The notes below the pieces were generated by a model. The model was not told where the DNA came from. It worked only from the letters and a program-made list of their open reading frames with translations, and did not search any database. 64,000 bases of DNA. Source: Lucinisca nassula. Taxonomy: Eukaryota > Mollusca > Bivalvia > Lucinida > Lucinidae. Location: positions 119,412,045 to 119,476,044 of the forward strand of contig OY757024.1 of assembly GCA_963580285.1 (NCBI GenBank), in the 5' to 3' direction. The translations under genes and the position numbers were made by a program. Positions 1 through 11,284 of this stretch are shown piece after piece (positions within the stretch are counted from its first letter, which is position 1; each line of letters begins with the position of its first letter).

Positions 1-193
1 TTTTGGTCCTTTGAGATCAGCGTGAATATTCTGAGAAATCAGAAATAAATTAATGGTTTGGACTCATGTTCTAGACGGGTTTTTAATTATTTGGACCCCA
101 TTTTGATTTATATCAGTCTTTGAATCGACCGCCTATTCAAAATTCGTAAAATTGCAATAAGCTTCCTCTGGCCTTCATTGCCGGACCATTACA

Positions 194-239
194 GGGTCAC
201 TGATGAGGCTTTGTTGGCCGAGACTGCGTGGTGTGGCCC
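194..239 (+). ncRNA. Hammerhead ribozyme, mutated core (copy A)
   Basis: CTGATGA at 200-206 is followed by a 4-bp stem II, then GAGA where the active motif needs GAAA, then the stem III remnant. Stem I is GGGTCA with TGGCCC. Compared with the copy at 16074-16119, most differences are A to G and turn A-U pairs into G-U wobbles. Loss of the core adenine predicts no self-cleavage. Confidence 0.65.
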
Positions 240-576
240 GTTTTCTTTCTTGTGGGTCTTTTCGTTGCTCTTAAAGGAACTTTTTTTTATTTTTATTTGC
301 CTTCACTGCAGCTGGTGTTGTGCCGTGTGGCGGCCGTAAAACGTCTCCCCGTACATCAACCATAGTGCAGTTTATATTTTACTTTTGGTCCTTTGAGATC
401 AGCGTGAATATTCTGAGAAATCAGAAATAAATTATTGGTTCAGACTCATGTTCTAGACGGGTTTTTTGATTATTTGGACCCCATTTTGATTTATATCAGT
501 CTTTGAATCGACTGCCTATTCAAAATTCGTAAAATTGCAGTATGCTTCCTCTGGCTTTCTTTGCCGGTTCATTACA

Positions 577-622
577 GGGTCACTGATGAGGCTTTGTTGG
601 CCGAGACTGCGTGGTTTGGCCC
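577..622 (+). ncRNA. Hammerhead ribozyme, mutated core (copy B)
   Basis: Second unit of the 383-bp dimer. It shares nearly all A-to-G changes of copy A, including GAGA in place of GAAA, so both units probably came from the same altered template. Predicted inactive. Confidence 0.65.
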
Positions 623-853
623 GTTTTCTTTCTTGTGAGTGTTTTCGTTGCTCTTAAAGGAACTCATTTTTTGATTTTTATTTGTGGCGTACAAACCCGC
701 CATTGCAAGTAATCGATTACTTAATCAAATAAAGTAGTGAGGTGAGTTTTAGTTTTCAAGGTTTTTTCTGCAACTGCACCACGAAGCTTCCTTGGCCGGT
801 CGCTGAAGCCTGTTGGAGACTGATCTATCTGCTGGAATACATCGCGGATTTCG

Positions 854-1740
854 ATGGAGCTAGACAGGAAGCTATCTGTTCGCCTTGCTAACATTTACTA
901 CAGCCCCCGAGGTTACTGGAGGAGACTGGCGGCCATCAAAAAGCTCTCGGCCGCAGCCAAGATATCTGAACAGCTGGCCCGGGATTGGTTGAAGAAGCAG
1001 GTCATCTGGAAAATCTACCTCCCTGCCCCACAACACATACCACGGCCAAAGTTTGACGTGGCAGTGCCAAGCGAAGTGCACCTGGCGGACCTGCTCTTTC
1101 TGCCACACGACTGTGTTTGCAAGCGCATATACAAATTAGCCCTAACCTTTTTATTGATGTAGCCTCGCGTTATTAAGTGGCTGAGGCCCTGGCCACAAAA
1201 GAGGCTAAAGAGGTTGCTGAAGCTTTGTCTCGCATCTACAGGCGAGGCCCGTTGGGGTGAGCCAAATTGCTCCAGGTTGACCCCGGCCGTGAGTTAATGG
1301 GCTCTGTAAGCCAGCTGTTGGCAAAGCACTCTGTCCAGGTTCGGCGGGTCGGGTTGACATCCATCGGGACCAAAGTATTGTTGAGCGCTGGAACCGGACC
1401 CTCGCAGAGCAGCTCTTTGGACAACAATACGCGCCTCCCTTCAGGTCAAAGGTCGACTGAGTGAGTGGCTCGGCTGCCTGGCGTCGTAGCAGCTCTGAAC
1501 GGTGAAGTGATAAGATTGACTGGCAAAAAACCCTCAGATGCCATCAAGGCCAAGACTGTGGCACAAAAGCCCTCCTCTGTAGTTTTTGGCCTCCCTGTTA
1601 GTCTCAAAGAGCAGAAAGTCCCCTCGGAAGTTGGCGTTCGCTTCCTTTACCTACCCGGCGAGCTTGAAGGTGGCCGTCGACGCGCTACAGACCCTGTGTG
1701 GTTTCTTGATGTGTACCGGCTGGGACGCTCGGTGACATAG
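854..1740 (+). pseudogene. Retroviral-type integrase of a virus-like DNA transposon, broken
   Basis: Open pieces in different frames (854-1162, 1267-1464, 1465-1740) read as one decayed DDE integrase. The first piece holds a basic N-terminal stretch and an acidic residue in VHLADLLFLPHD, the usual place of the first catalytic aspartate. LQVDPGRELMG (about 1270-1305) carries the second. The glutamate region is readable only in a further frame around 1350-1420. The end reads like the C-terminal part of integrases carried by Polinton/Maverick-like and related invertebrate elements. It converges with the helicase and polymerase remnants on the minus strand, so the three probably belong to one element. 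Frameshifts make it non-functional. The family assignment is from recognition, not a search. Confidence 0.7.
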
Positions 1741-2089
1741 TCCGATGAGCCCGTGTTGTATTACCTGCAGGATGGGCCACCGTGTGGTTTTGTCATGGAG
1801 GAACTCCTTGTTGTGCCACCGGATACTCAGCTTCCTCCGAGTGTGGTCTTGAGGCGTTGAGGACCGCGTAACCTCCTTTTCGGTTGCACTCGAGGCATGT
1901 CAGCCGGATGTTGTCGCGGACGTGACCCAAGTAGTTGTCCAGCCGGTCAACACTGAACTGTTGGGTGTCTGTTGGCAAGTAAGCCCATAAGATATCGATG
2001 TTGCATGCAGCACCGCGGTTGTTCTGTGCCTCCATCAGTGCTAGGATATGATCAACCTTCAGGCTACACCTGAGCCCCTTAGCTTGGTC
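1741..2089. other. Convergent gap between integrase and helicase remnants
   Basis: Integrase-like reading continues weakly past the stop at 1740 on the plus strand (to about 1850). Minus-strand open frames here (1793-2035) have no motif I recognise. Treated as the decayed junction of two convergent genes. Confidence 0.4.
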
Positions 2090-3143
2090 CTATCGCTTGT
2101 AGGCCACCAGCTTCTTCGCAATAACCTTGCGGAGCTGCTGGTCGGTGAGTATGGGTGGCCCCTCAGAACCCTCCTCTGGGGGACAGACTAACATTTCGAG
2201 CTGCTGCATGTACTCCACCATTGACACTGCCAAATATGCGATATTGCCCCACTGCAGGAAGCCATCGATATTCCAGGCATCTTTGGGGATCTGCGATGGT
2301 GAGACCTTGACTTGAGTGGATTGTGATAGCATAGCCAAGAGCCCAGTCCTGGCCCCATATGCCGTCGAGGACCTCACGGGCGGTTTGCAAGGAAACCTCG
2401 ACAACATCGTTCAGAACAAGCTCCTGCCGGTCTCGCTCTGCATCCAGCACCAAGGGCCCAGGGATGGTAACTATTATGTTTTGCCGCCGAGTATCCTTGG
2501 GACGATAAAGCAGAGGAACAGGGAGGTCAAGGAAACGCTTCTCATGACTCTCGAACAGCCGCATCGCGAACCTTCTGCCTCGAGGTCAGGATCAAGTCCC
2601 CCGGCTTCCAAACTTCCACGAATCTGTCCCATCCCAGGTAGGCCGGTAGCGCTATTCTCATAGCACGACACTGTACTCGGTCTGGTTGGAGACGGATCTC
2701 CCTTTTAAGAGTTTTCAGGGCCGGTTATTTTGCCCTGTTGTCGGCCAGGACCTCTCCACAGTAATCGGCTCTACACTGCAGCCAGTCGTGCGGCATTTCT
2801 CCGGCGATTGGGGGCGGCTGCCCATGGTCGCAACAGCTGATGACCTGGACGCCAGGACCAACGAGCCAGTCGAGGAAGGTTTCTAGAGTGGGGCGGGGAC
2901 TGTGCAGATCTCGTCCCAGATTATTACGCCGGGAATGAACTTCTGTCCGATCCTTTCGAGTGTCCAGTCAGCCTGGCCACTCCAGCGGAAGAAGCTGTGA
3001 TAGGTCTGGGTCTGGACGCCCCTGGCCCGCATCTCTTTGGCCAAGCGCTGGGTCGGGGTGAAGACGAGGGGGTTCTTGTCGCGGAAGAGCTCGGTCGCCC
3101 GGGTGGTCTTGCCGCTGCCCCCGCCACCGTTTAGGTAGCTCAA
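2090..3143 (-). pseudogene. SF1 helicase of the same virus-like element, broken
   Basis: Reading from 3143 downwards, the first piece has a Walker A motif GGGGSGKTT about five residues from the start, followed by a motif Ia-like TPTQRLAKEMR and a Walker B stretch VIIWDEIC. Around 2800-2870 another frame gives a motif III-like HGQPPPIAGEMPH. Near 2310-2370 the piece GYAITIHSSQGLT matches the motif V/VI region of UvrD/RecD/Pif1-like SF1 helicases. Several stops and frameshifts separate these blocks. The gene lies just downstream of the B-family polymerase on the same strand, split from it by a Penelope-like fragment at 3196-3447. A replication helicase is the likely role. Confidence 0.72.
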
Positions 3144-3195
3144 CTGATGTCGGGTCAGGAGATCGTCATAAAGTGGCGCGGACGAATCGGGCAGG

Positions 3196-3447
3196 TTTTT
3201 TATGCCTGTTGCGGTTTATTTATGTTGTTGTTTGTTACTTGCTGTGTGTATCACTTGTGTCTGTTTTATTTTGGATGGCCATTTGGCCATTTTGTGAGAA
3301 GGTAGCTGTCCTTATGGCCTTCCTTTGTTTAGGTTTCCATTACGGTCTGGTCGCTTCATGTTTGTGTTTCTTTCCCTTTGGTGTCTTTGATGGGTGGAGT
3401 AAGTTAATTGAATCGATTCCTGATCTGTTTTACTTCTTCTTTCCTAT
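3196..3447 (+). mobile_element. Naiad-type PLE, 3'-end fragment
   Basis: About 250 bp matching the 3'-terminal part of the Naiad copies further along (signature GATGGCCAT, GTGGAGTAAGTTAATTG, GATTCCTGATC). It is strongly 5'-truncated and sits between the polymerase and helicase remnants, so it landed after that element. Confidence 0.75.
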
Positions 3448-3499
3448 ATATTCAGGGTCGAGGGCGTAGACAGCGTGCCGAAATGGCATATAGAGTTGT

Positions 3500-5570
3500 T
3501 CACCATTGTCAAGCCACTGAGCTGGGGGCAATCACTTCTCGTGGTGGCATCGGTGTCTCCTCCTCGTGGCGGGAGTAACAGAAGCGACATTGTCCTTTTG
3601 GGTGGATTTCATGAGGTTTGAAAGCATCGACCCCCTCTAGCTTACAGAGCGCCGCTTTCTGGAAATAGATAGAATCGGTAGCCACTCGGACTGCCTCATT
3701 AGGTCCAAACCTTGAAAGCGTGGATATTAGATTGATGGCGGCGTAGGCCAGGATGCTTGCCCTCAATTGAGCGTACTTTGGTTGGGAGCCATCATAATAC
3801 GTGAGAATATAGCATGGAGGACACTTTTCGGGAGCTCCGACCAGGGTGCCGCTTTGGCGGGTGTCTCGCACGAGGAAGTCGAATTGTCCTTGGTCGGTCA
3901 CAAGCCTTCGTGTCAGTCTTTTGCCGCCAGCTCCGGTGGCAGCTTTGGCGCCCTGGGTTAACTTGCCGATAACACTGCAGCCTTCGTTACGGTCTTCTGG
4001 TTTGCTTCTTAAACGCGATGCTGGCTTCCCGAACATTGAGGCTCTTCAGCAAACCAGACTCTATGAGAAAGGCAAGGACCTGTGTCGGGGCCCTACCACC
4101 GTTCCGGAGGCGAAATGTTTCCCGAACCAGGCAGGGATGACAGGATGGCAGGTTGCATCAAACTCCCATTCTTAGATCTCGGTGAAGCCTATGCCAATGT
4201 CTTCGGGGAGAGTGCCATTGATGGCTACAAGGACCATCAGGTGGGTTGGGTTTTCGAACCGCTCGAAATAGGGTTTGGCTTCACCCATGCCCTGGAAGGA
4301 TGCCGAATAGCAGGCCTTCATGTCGATGCTGACAACTTCCCTCGTGTCATAATTCATCGAGTTCCAGAGGCCAACGTGACCGTGCTCCACGCAAGCCTTC
4401 TCGACGTCCGGAAGGAGGTTTGCTTGGGTTCGCTTCCAACCGTTCCTTTCCTTTGCCACAATGTTTGCCGCGTGATTTTCGCCCAAGGCTCTCTCAGCAA
4501 GTTCAGGTTTGCCCAGTTTGGCGCAGATTGCTTGGAGTTGCTCTTGGGCCTCCCGCGTCCTGTAGGTGCGTCCATCATGGAGCATAAACTGGTCAGCTGA
4601 GAGCTGTCTGTCTTGGCCACCCAGAAGCCAGACCGCAATCGGCTTTCCACGGGTTGCTTCTCGAATAGTCTGCCAGACGTCGCACTCGTAGATGTGAACC
4701 TCTCTACTCTGGGGGAAGTGGAGGTCTTTGTACCAAGCGTGGCCGTTGTGGCAGATGAGTTCTACTTTACCTCTGATCCCATTCCCACCTCTCTGGTACT
4801 TTCCGCTGTTATATATGTCCTTCCCAGCAATGTCCCTCAGGACGAGTTTAAAAATTTTCTCTATGTCGGCCACATCAGCAACCGAGGCTCCCGTCTCATG
4901 GACCGTCTCTTCCCACTCCTGTATTTTCTGGTGCCTTGTGGCTGTCAAACCCTGACGCAGGGCTCCTTCGAAGTGTTCCACAACTCACTAGGCAACACAG
5001 TTGAGGTCACCATCTTTTATCGGGGCGAGGTTAGCCGGGTCTGGACCACTGATTGGGTAGAGGCCGTAGGCGACAGCAGTGACAGGGTAGGCGTTCTGGT
5101 AGAAGACTCTATCGATTCCAGTCAACACGCCAAGCATTGTATCCCTTCCTTCTCTCCGCACGGACTGGGTCCAATTTATCTTCAAGGAACCAGTCGCCTC
5201 CGGCCCTCTCTCTCAAGAACTTGAAGCTCAACAGGAAGTTACCCTCTGGCAGGGCGGCAAGAGGTAGGGTAGCCCTGGCGTCTGTCATACGGGCGTCCAG
5301 GGCCAACCTGCCGGCTCTGGCATGCATACCGTCGACAATCTCGATGTCGCCAATGTCAAGAGGGTCTTCTTCTTCTTATCTCCATGAAAAGAAGACCGTA
5401 GCGGCGCCGTCGACTTCGAACGCATCTTTGGTGTCGCTAAGAATCTCGACCCACTGGTCGGCTGGAAGCCCCACCGGGTGAGGGACCTGACCATCAAGGT
5501 CGGTAAATTGTTGACCCTGTGGGACTGGGTTTGGTATTTCTGCAAAAATCTCATTGATCAACTCGTCCAT
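3500..5570 (-). pseudogene. B-family DNA polymerase (protein-primed type likely), broken
   Basis: Minus-strand pieces 5376-5570, 5109-5327, 4988-5185, 4172-4981 and 3509-4036 line up as one gene with frameshifts. The 4172-4981 piece contains VVSIDMKACYSASFQG, which fits polymerase motif A (D followed by YxxSF). The 3509-4036 piece contains QPKYAQLRASILAYAAIN (motif B-like) and VRVATDSIYF (motif C; the usual first aspartate of DTDS is alanine here). The start MDELINEIF at 5570 is a guess. It is upstream of the helicase on the same strand and convergent with the integrase. Polinton/Maverick-like elements carry such a polymerase, but no capsid, packaging ATPase or protease is visible here. Confidence 0.72.
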
Positions 5571-6052
5571 AGTTGTAGGGGTATATATATTACACGAGTT
5601 TTCTCTAAATAAAAGTTCTTGTAGAACTCAGTGAATACCCGATCAAACTGTCTCCTGGCTCTCCTTTCTATGAAAACGAGCCGAATTTTTGTAGAACGCA
5701 ACTCATCTAGTACCCAACTGATCTGTCTCCGGGCTTTCCTCTCCATAAAATTATGCCGAGAGAGTATACGGTCTCGACCACAGGCCCGGCAGACTTCTAT
5801 TTGGCTTTGAACCCCTTTCCAACATTTCCTGCAGGGAATGGGAACTTTTCTACCTTGGCGTAATTTGGCCAAATGAATCGTATAGTATATGAGGATACAA
5901 CTCTCCCCACAGGTATCAAAATCGCCTACTTTTAACCATGCACAGCTGTAAGTACCCTTCATTTTGGATTGTATACCTTGGGTAAATGATTTGTTTAAAT
6001 AAAACATTGAAAATATGATAGTGGGCAGTATCATTCTTTTCACACCCGGCAC
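5558..6052 (-). CDS. Hypothetical protein with CxxC pairs upstream of the polymerase
   Basis: Open frame of 164 codons ending where the polymerase begins, on the same strand. It has two cysteine pairs in CRKCWKGVQ and EVCRACGRD, suggesting a small zinc-binding knuckle. Its second half is an internal repeat: two basic ERKARRQ / ERRARRQ segments about 26 residues apart, matching a roughly 78-bp DNA repeat. I do not recognise the family. It could be an accessory gene of the virus-like element or a chance frame in its terminal region. Confidence 0.35.
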   Translation of the reverse strand: MPGVKRMILPTIIFSMFYLNKSFTQGIQSKMKGTYSCAWLKVGDFDTCGESCILIYYTIHLAKLRQGRKVPIPCRKCWKGVQSQIEVCRACGRDRILSRHNFMERKARRQISWVLDELRSTKIRLVFIERRARRQFDRVFTEFYKNFYLEKTRVIYIPLQLWTS

Positions 6053-6403
6053 CGGCGAGGGTGATGGGGCTTCCCCGGGGCTTCTATACTACTGCCACGA
6101 GTGCCCTGGTATGTCGCAGCCAGTTGGGGTGGGTTTTTTAGGGTTGGGACGCTTAATTTGCCAAATGAAAAATATTGATGTTTGGGTTGGGAGGCTTAAT
6201 TAGCCAAAAAAGGAACTTTTTGGGGTCAAAATAAGCTGGAAGCCTTGATTGACTAAATGGGCCTTTCTTGACTGAAACAGAAAGTGCATTCACCCTCCCT
6301 TGGTTTTTAACACGCGCTACTAGTGCTGTGATGTGGCGACATGTGTCGTAAACAAGAGCACCGCAAGCGGCGCCATGCTCGTCTGTTTTTGCTTAATTTT
6401 GAA
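6053..6403. other. No gene seen; unique or decayed DNA
   Basis: AT-rich sequence with GC-rich spots near 6050-6110. No coding signal, RNA gene or clear repeat boundary recognised. Confidence 0.4.
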
Positions 6404-7260
6404 GGCTCTGTTACAAACAGTACTGAAATGAGAGCAAAATATGTGTTTGAGAAAGAAATTGGAAAAGGGGAGATAATGCAGCCAAAATCAATAATATATT
6501 TATGACCCTTGGTCAAAATGTAGCTCTTGTGATGATGGGTGAGTGTGAGTATGAAGTTTCATGAAGGCAGGCCAAATACTTCTGGAAATATGGTCAAGGT
6601 TAAGTTTTTTGGTTAATTTTTCGAAAAATAGGTAAAAGTTCAAAGGTCAAGGTCACAGGTCAAAAAGCGTGGTATGACTGAAAAGGTCTTGTCCCAAGGA
6701 ACATTCATGTGAAGTTGGAAGGCTCTGTTGTGAATAGTATTGAAATAAGAGACAAAAACAATTAAAAAAAAAACGGAGAGAAAAGGGGAGATAATTCAAT
6801 CAAATTGCAAGATGGAGTTATCAAACGTGTAGGGAATGTAGCTCTTGTGATGGTGAGTAAGTGTATGAAGTTTCATGAAGGTAGGCCAAATACTTTTGGA
6901 AATATGGTCAAGGTTAAGATTTTCGGTTAAATTTTCGAAAAATAGGTCAAAGTTCAAAGGTCAAGGTCACAGATCAAAAAGTGTGGTATCACTGAAAAAG
7001 TTTTGTCCCAAGGAACATTCATGTGAAGTTTGAAGGCTCTGTTGTGAATAGTATTAAAATGAGAGCAAAAAATGTGTTTCAGAAAAAAATTGGAAAAGGG
7101 GAGATAATTCAGCCAAAATCAACAATGTTGTTATGGTCCTTGGTCAAAATGTAGCTCTTGTGATGATGAGTGTGTGTTTGAAGTTTCATGAGGCTAGGTC
7201 TAATACTTTTTAAGTTATAGCCAAGGTTAAGTTTTTTTGGAACGACGCCAGACGACAACG
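6404..7260 (+). repeat. Tandem repeat, about 315-bp unit, 2.7 copies
   Basis: The phrase GAAGGCTCTGTT recurs at about 6402, 6719 and 7033, so the period is 314-317 bp. Each unit includes CTTGGTCAAAATGTAGCTC, TGAAGTTTCATGAAGG and AAAGGTCAAGGTCAC. No ORF spans the units. Function unknown. Confidence 0.8.
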
Positions 7261-8445
7261 CAGACGCCGGAGTGATGACAATAGCTCGAAAGTTTTTTTT
7301 TTTTTCAAAAAACAGACGAGCTAAAAATGTGTTGAGGTTGGAAGGCTTAATTTGGTAAATTAAAATTTTTGATAAATCTGCTGGGAGGCTTAATTTGCCA
7401 AAAAAATTAAAAGGCTAAATGAACCTTTTATGGCTGAAACAAAAAGTGCATTCACAACCCCCCCCCCACCCCCCCCCCTCGCTGCTCATTTTACTAGTAC
7501 TATGCGAAAACCAAGTTAAGCATTCGACTCGACATTATGCCAAAATTAAGGTGCCTTATTTCGTCGTTAATTGATTTGACCTCTTCGACATGAAAAAACA
7601 ACAACAACAAAATAACAGAAAAAAAAACAACTTCAACAGAAAACAAAGCAGATATTTGCACCTACAATATCCCCGCCTCTAGAAGTTTCGATTACGTAAA
7701 CAGGACTGCTTACATCATCACTTCTCAGTTCTGCTTTCTGATTTCTTATTTCTAACTTCCAACTTATAAATTCTAATTTCGAACGTCTGACTTCAAACTT
7801 CTTATTTCTGATTTCTCCGTCCAATTTCTTACATCCTGCAATATTCATCTATAATTGTATTTGATGGAGACTTCATTCGAACATTTGAAATGCTGCTTCA
7901 ATCCACTGAAATAAAGAAGTCCTGATGGGACTTCAAACTTCATCACTTTTATGATTTTCAACTTACAACTTCGACTTCCAACTTCCGACTTATAAATTGC
8001 AACTTCCTACTTATTACTCCAGACTTCCTTCTTCAAACTTCTAACGCCCGGCTTCGTACTGTCACTTAGTTAGTTCCGACAATCTACTTCTAGCGCCCGT
8101 CTTCCTACTTCTGAAGTCCCTCCAGGGCTTCCAAGGCATGTGCATCAAAGGCCGAGACGAAGTCCGAGACGAAGGCCTCACGTTACTTGGGTCGTCGGAT
8201 CGGAAAGTTCGAGAGGAAGAATTAGGCCCTGTGCAGAAAAAGACCTCAATAAAATCACAGCGAAAGTTTAATTGCCTTAACATCGTCGTTTCATCAACTA
8301 TGGTAGATTTGAACTGGATCTTGATTCCCTAGGGCCCAACACATATGCTTGTTATATCCAATAAAATATGTTTCATTTCAAATTTCCTGGGGGAATTTTC
8401 TCAGCTTCCACGTTCTAGGGATGTTTTCTCGTACCACATTTCCTG
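7261..8445. other. Low-complexity and degenerate short-repeat region, no gene
   Basis: Contains a C-run at about 7460-7480 and, at about 7735-8115, a degenerate array of AACTTC/ACTTCC-like words about 7-9 bp apart. The open frames here (for example 7633-7848 minus) are translations of this array and are not called as genes. Confidence 0.6.
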
Positions 8446-8560
8446 AGTAGGCTTAGCCCCTCTAAGCGGTTTACCAGTACACGTGTGCGTTCAGTTTCAG
8501 CTCTGCGTGGAAGCATCATGTGACCCATCTATTTCTTATAGCCCTGATGGGCGTGGCCGT
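8446..8560 (-). repeat. Fragment of a dispersed SINE-like repeat
   Basis: Matches part of the repeats at 24215-24515, 48168-48465, 50215-50510 and 59437-59745 (shared words: CTCTAAGCGGTTTACCAGTAC, shortened here, and GTGGAAGCATC). Only the head part is present. Confidence 0.6.
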
Positions 8561-8650
8561 CTTACATTGGGGTAACAAAAAGATACCTCTTTTCTACCCA
8601 AATTAAAGATATTCCGGTCGTGGTTCAGGACACTATTGTCTCAAGGTTGA

Positions 8651-8867
8651 GATGGGCCTCCGTGGCGAAGTAGATAAGAGCGCTGATTCTTAAATAATAG
8701 AGTTCTGCAATGGAAGCTCAGGTGTTTTTTCTCCGAATACTACGGTCTTCGACCACATGTGATTAACGATCTGCACGATATGAGTGAAATGATCTCGAAA
8801 GGACCGTTAAACGTGCCCCGCTCCGCAACCCCCCCCCCCCCCACCAAAAAAAAAACAAACAAAAAAA
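8651..8867 (+). mobile_element. tRNA-derived SINE with 11-bp target duplication
   Basis: Starts GATGGGCCTCCGTGGCG, a tRNA-like head with a decayed A box. It ends in a C/A-rich tail (C-run then A-rich). The 11-bp duplication CTCAAGGTTGA flanks it at 8640-8650 and 8868-8878. The body is similar to the SINE at 60435-60661 but lacks a good B box. Confidence 0.8.
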
Positions 8868-8878
8868 CTCAAGGTTGA

Positions 8879-10132
8879 TATGCTCTAGCTTAATCTGACC
8901 TTTTTGTTTGCTGTGTCCGGTTGAGTTGTAGTGCCTATTCAGATTAATACAAACTTGCTGAGCAGGATTTTTACCAAAGTCCCTACATCAATGGATGTGA
9001 CCGAATTCATAAATAGAAGCGTCCACTTCAGAAACTCGCGGATGAGAGAGCATTGTGTTCTGCACTGTAGGGGTTCTGTCCCCTTAAATCCCTGTTGGAA
9101 AAGGACCCAAAGGGCCCAACCTAAATAGTGTGTATTGTCATTTACTGGCCACTGGCGACCCAGGATCAAAAGTTCAAAACATAAAAAGGAAGACGTTGCA
9201 AATTGTTTCCATGCTTCATCCTTCTGAACATTTACGTTTTGGTGGCATTTTTAACAGGCTAGATATTTTTTATTTCTGTCTACACAAGCATGAGTGAAAC
9301 TGTTTTGAAAATAACACAAAACGTCCACGATTTCAACAACAAATACATTTCACTTTTTCTTAATCCTGTATAGATAACTGCGGCTCATCCTTGCCTTCCT
9401 AAATTTAGGCACCTAGCTCAGTGGTTAGTCCATTTTCCTCAGATGCTAAAGGCCTCGGGTTCTATCCCCTGCAGCGGTGACAAAATTTTGGTGTTCAAAC
9501 ACGCTCCATTGGCAGGTCAAAAGCGAGGGTGTGTGCTTTTTTTGTTAGACAGTATGGGAGAGATATTTCTTGTCTGTTCTGACTTTGGGTGGCTGTAGTT
9601 ATTCAGACTATTCACATTATTGTGTCCAGTTATCTGGACTATTTGGTTTGGTGGTAAGCCTTCATCTGAAAGTTTCTGTACCATACGTTTCCTCACGCTG
9701 GAATTAAAGAAAAAACAATTTGTACTGTAAAATCATCTTATTTTCGAACAGACCTGCCTGTTCAAAATGAGCTCACCCTGGATCAAAATGGGTTTTTGGT
9801 TATTCAAACAAGAAATTTGTGTGCACTCATTTCATTGAAACAAACCCGACAAGGCTGTTTCAAGAGGAAGCACATACTTGATAATTCAGTGATAATATTA
9901 CTTACAATACTTCGTAAGCCATGTTGTGGGTACTTGTTAGAATCTCCTTCAGGCGATTGTAACAACAAACCTCAACATAGGTTTTCTTGCGTATGTAGCG
10001 CGACGTCTGGTTGGATAACGTCAAAAATGTGCGACAGCATATTTATAGGTTATTGACTTTATAGGAACTAAACACCACATTCTTTAAAAATCAAATCATT
10101 TCGTGTTATTTATAAAATTCGCCGAGGGCACG
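8879..10132. other. No gene seen; contains one tRNA-like SINE head
   Basis: Mostly unique AT-rich DNA. At 9408-9480 there is a tRNA-like segment with an A-box-like TAGCTCAGTGG and a B-box-like GGGTTCTATCCC, probably a SINE head. Open frames such as 9796-10056 have no recognisable motif. Confidence 0.45.
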
Positions 10133-10643
10133 TTTCATCGGAGTCTAACTCTTGGTTTTCTTTTGCTCCAGCATTTCAGTGGTTTCTTGCTGTCGAGTCC
10201 TCACCGTTGTTTCATCTCTGTGGTTGTTTGATTTTTGTGTTCAAGGACATGTTGCACTGATGAGTTAGGAGGTCTTCATGCGGACTGAACAAATAATTTG
10301 TCTTAATCATGGCGGAAGTAAGGGCGAGGATTGTGGCCACGTAAAATCGATTTAAACCCCCCAGTGGCATTCTTTCCACTGACCTTCCAAGGCGGTTCTT
10401 CTGTGGCGGTTTATTATGTTGTTGTTTGTAACTTACTCTGTGTATGACTTGTGTCTTTTTATTTTGGATGGTCATATGGCCATTTTGTGGGAAAGTACTT
10501 GTCCTTATGGCCTTTCTTTGTTTAGGTATCCATTATGGTCTGGTCGCTTCATGTTGGTGTTTCTTTCCCTTTGGTGTCTTTAATGGGTGGAGTAAGGTAA
10601 ATGTTATCGATTCCTGATCTTTGTTTTACTTCTACTTTTCATT
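10133..10643 (+). mobile_element. Naiad-type PLE, 3'UTR fragment
   Basis: Matches the 3' untranslated part of the larger Naiad copies from the GAGTCTAACT word to the terminal TTTACTTCTACTTTTC. No coding part remains. It is tail-to-tail with the minus-strand copy that begins at 10763, about 115 bp apart. Confidence 0.8.
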
Positions 10644-11284
10644 TAGAAATTAATGTATTCTTTGTACACGTTATTCCACGTCAGCAGTTTACAGTGACAA
10701 ATAAGTATATTATCACATATTAAATTATCACAAAAGTTGTGCTTGCCTCCGTAAGTACTTAGTAAAGTAGAAGTAAAACATAGATCAGGAATCGATACAA
10801 TTAACTTACGCCATCCATCAAAGACACCAAAGGGAAAGAAACACAAAACATTAAGCGACCAGACCATAATGGAAACCTAAACAAAGGAAAGCCATAAGGA
10901 CAGTTACTTTCCCACAAAATGGCCATATGACCATCCAAAATGAAAAGACACAAGTGATACTCACAGCAAGCAACAAACAACAACACAAACAAACCGCCAC
11001 AGAAGAACCGCCTTGGAACGGTCAGTGGAATGATTTCCACTGGGGGGGGGGGGGGGCTTAAATCGATTTTACGTGGCCACAATCATCGCCCTTACTTCCG
11101 TCGCGATTTAGACAAATAATTTGTTCAGTCCGCATCAAGGCCTCCTAACTCATCAGTGGAACATCTCCGTGAACACAATAATCAAAGAACCACAGAGGTG
11201 AGAAAACGGTGAGGACTCGACAGCAAGAAACCACTGAAATGCTGGAGCAAAAGAAAACCAACAGTTAGACTCCGATGGGCCCAA

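Larger units (their letters stand above)
1..684 (+). mobile_element. Retrozyme, tandem dimer (cut by window start)
   Basis: Two direct repeats with a period of 383 bp (the ribozyme core starts at 194 and again at 577). The unit has no meaningful ORF. It contains a hammerhead-ribozyme-like core and ends in a T-rich tail near 684. Tandem 383-bp monomers with one hammerhead each match the design of animal retrozymes, non-coding retroelements that spread through small circular RNAs. The same family recurs at 15806-16561 and 25378-25806. Both ribozymes here carry many A-to-G differences from those copies, including one in the catalytic GAAA, so they are predicted to be inactive. The left end lies outside the window. 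Confidence 0.75.

Noticed and set aside
4613..5224. Plus-strand frame of 203 codons
   Set aside because: It is the antisense shadow of the B-family polymerase remnant, whose motifs lie on the minus strand.
7633..7848. Minus-strand frame of 71 codons rich in Lys/Glu
   Set aside because: It translates a degenerate AACTTC short-repeat array.
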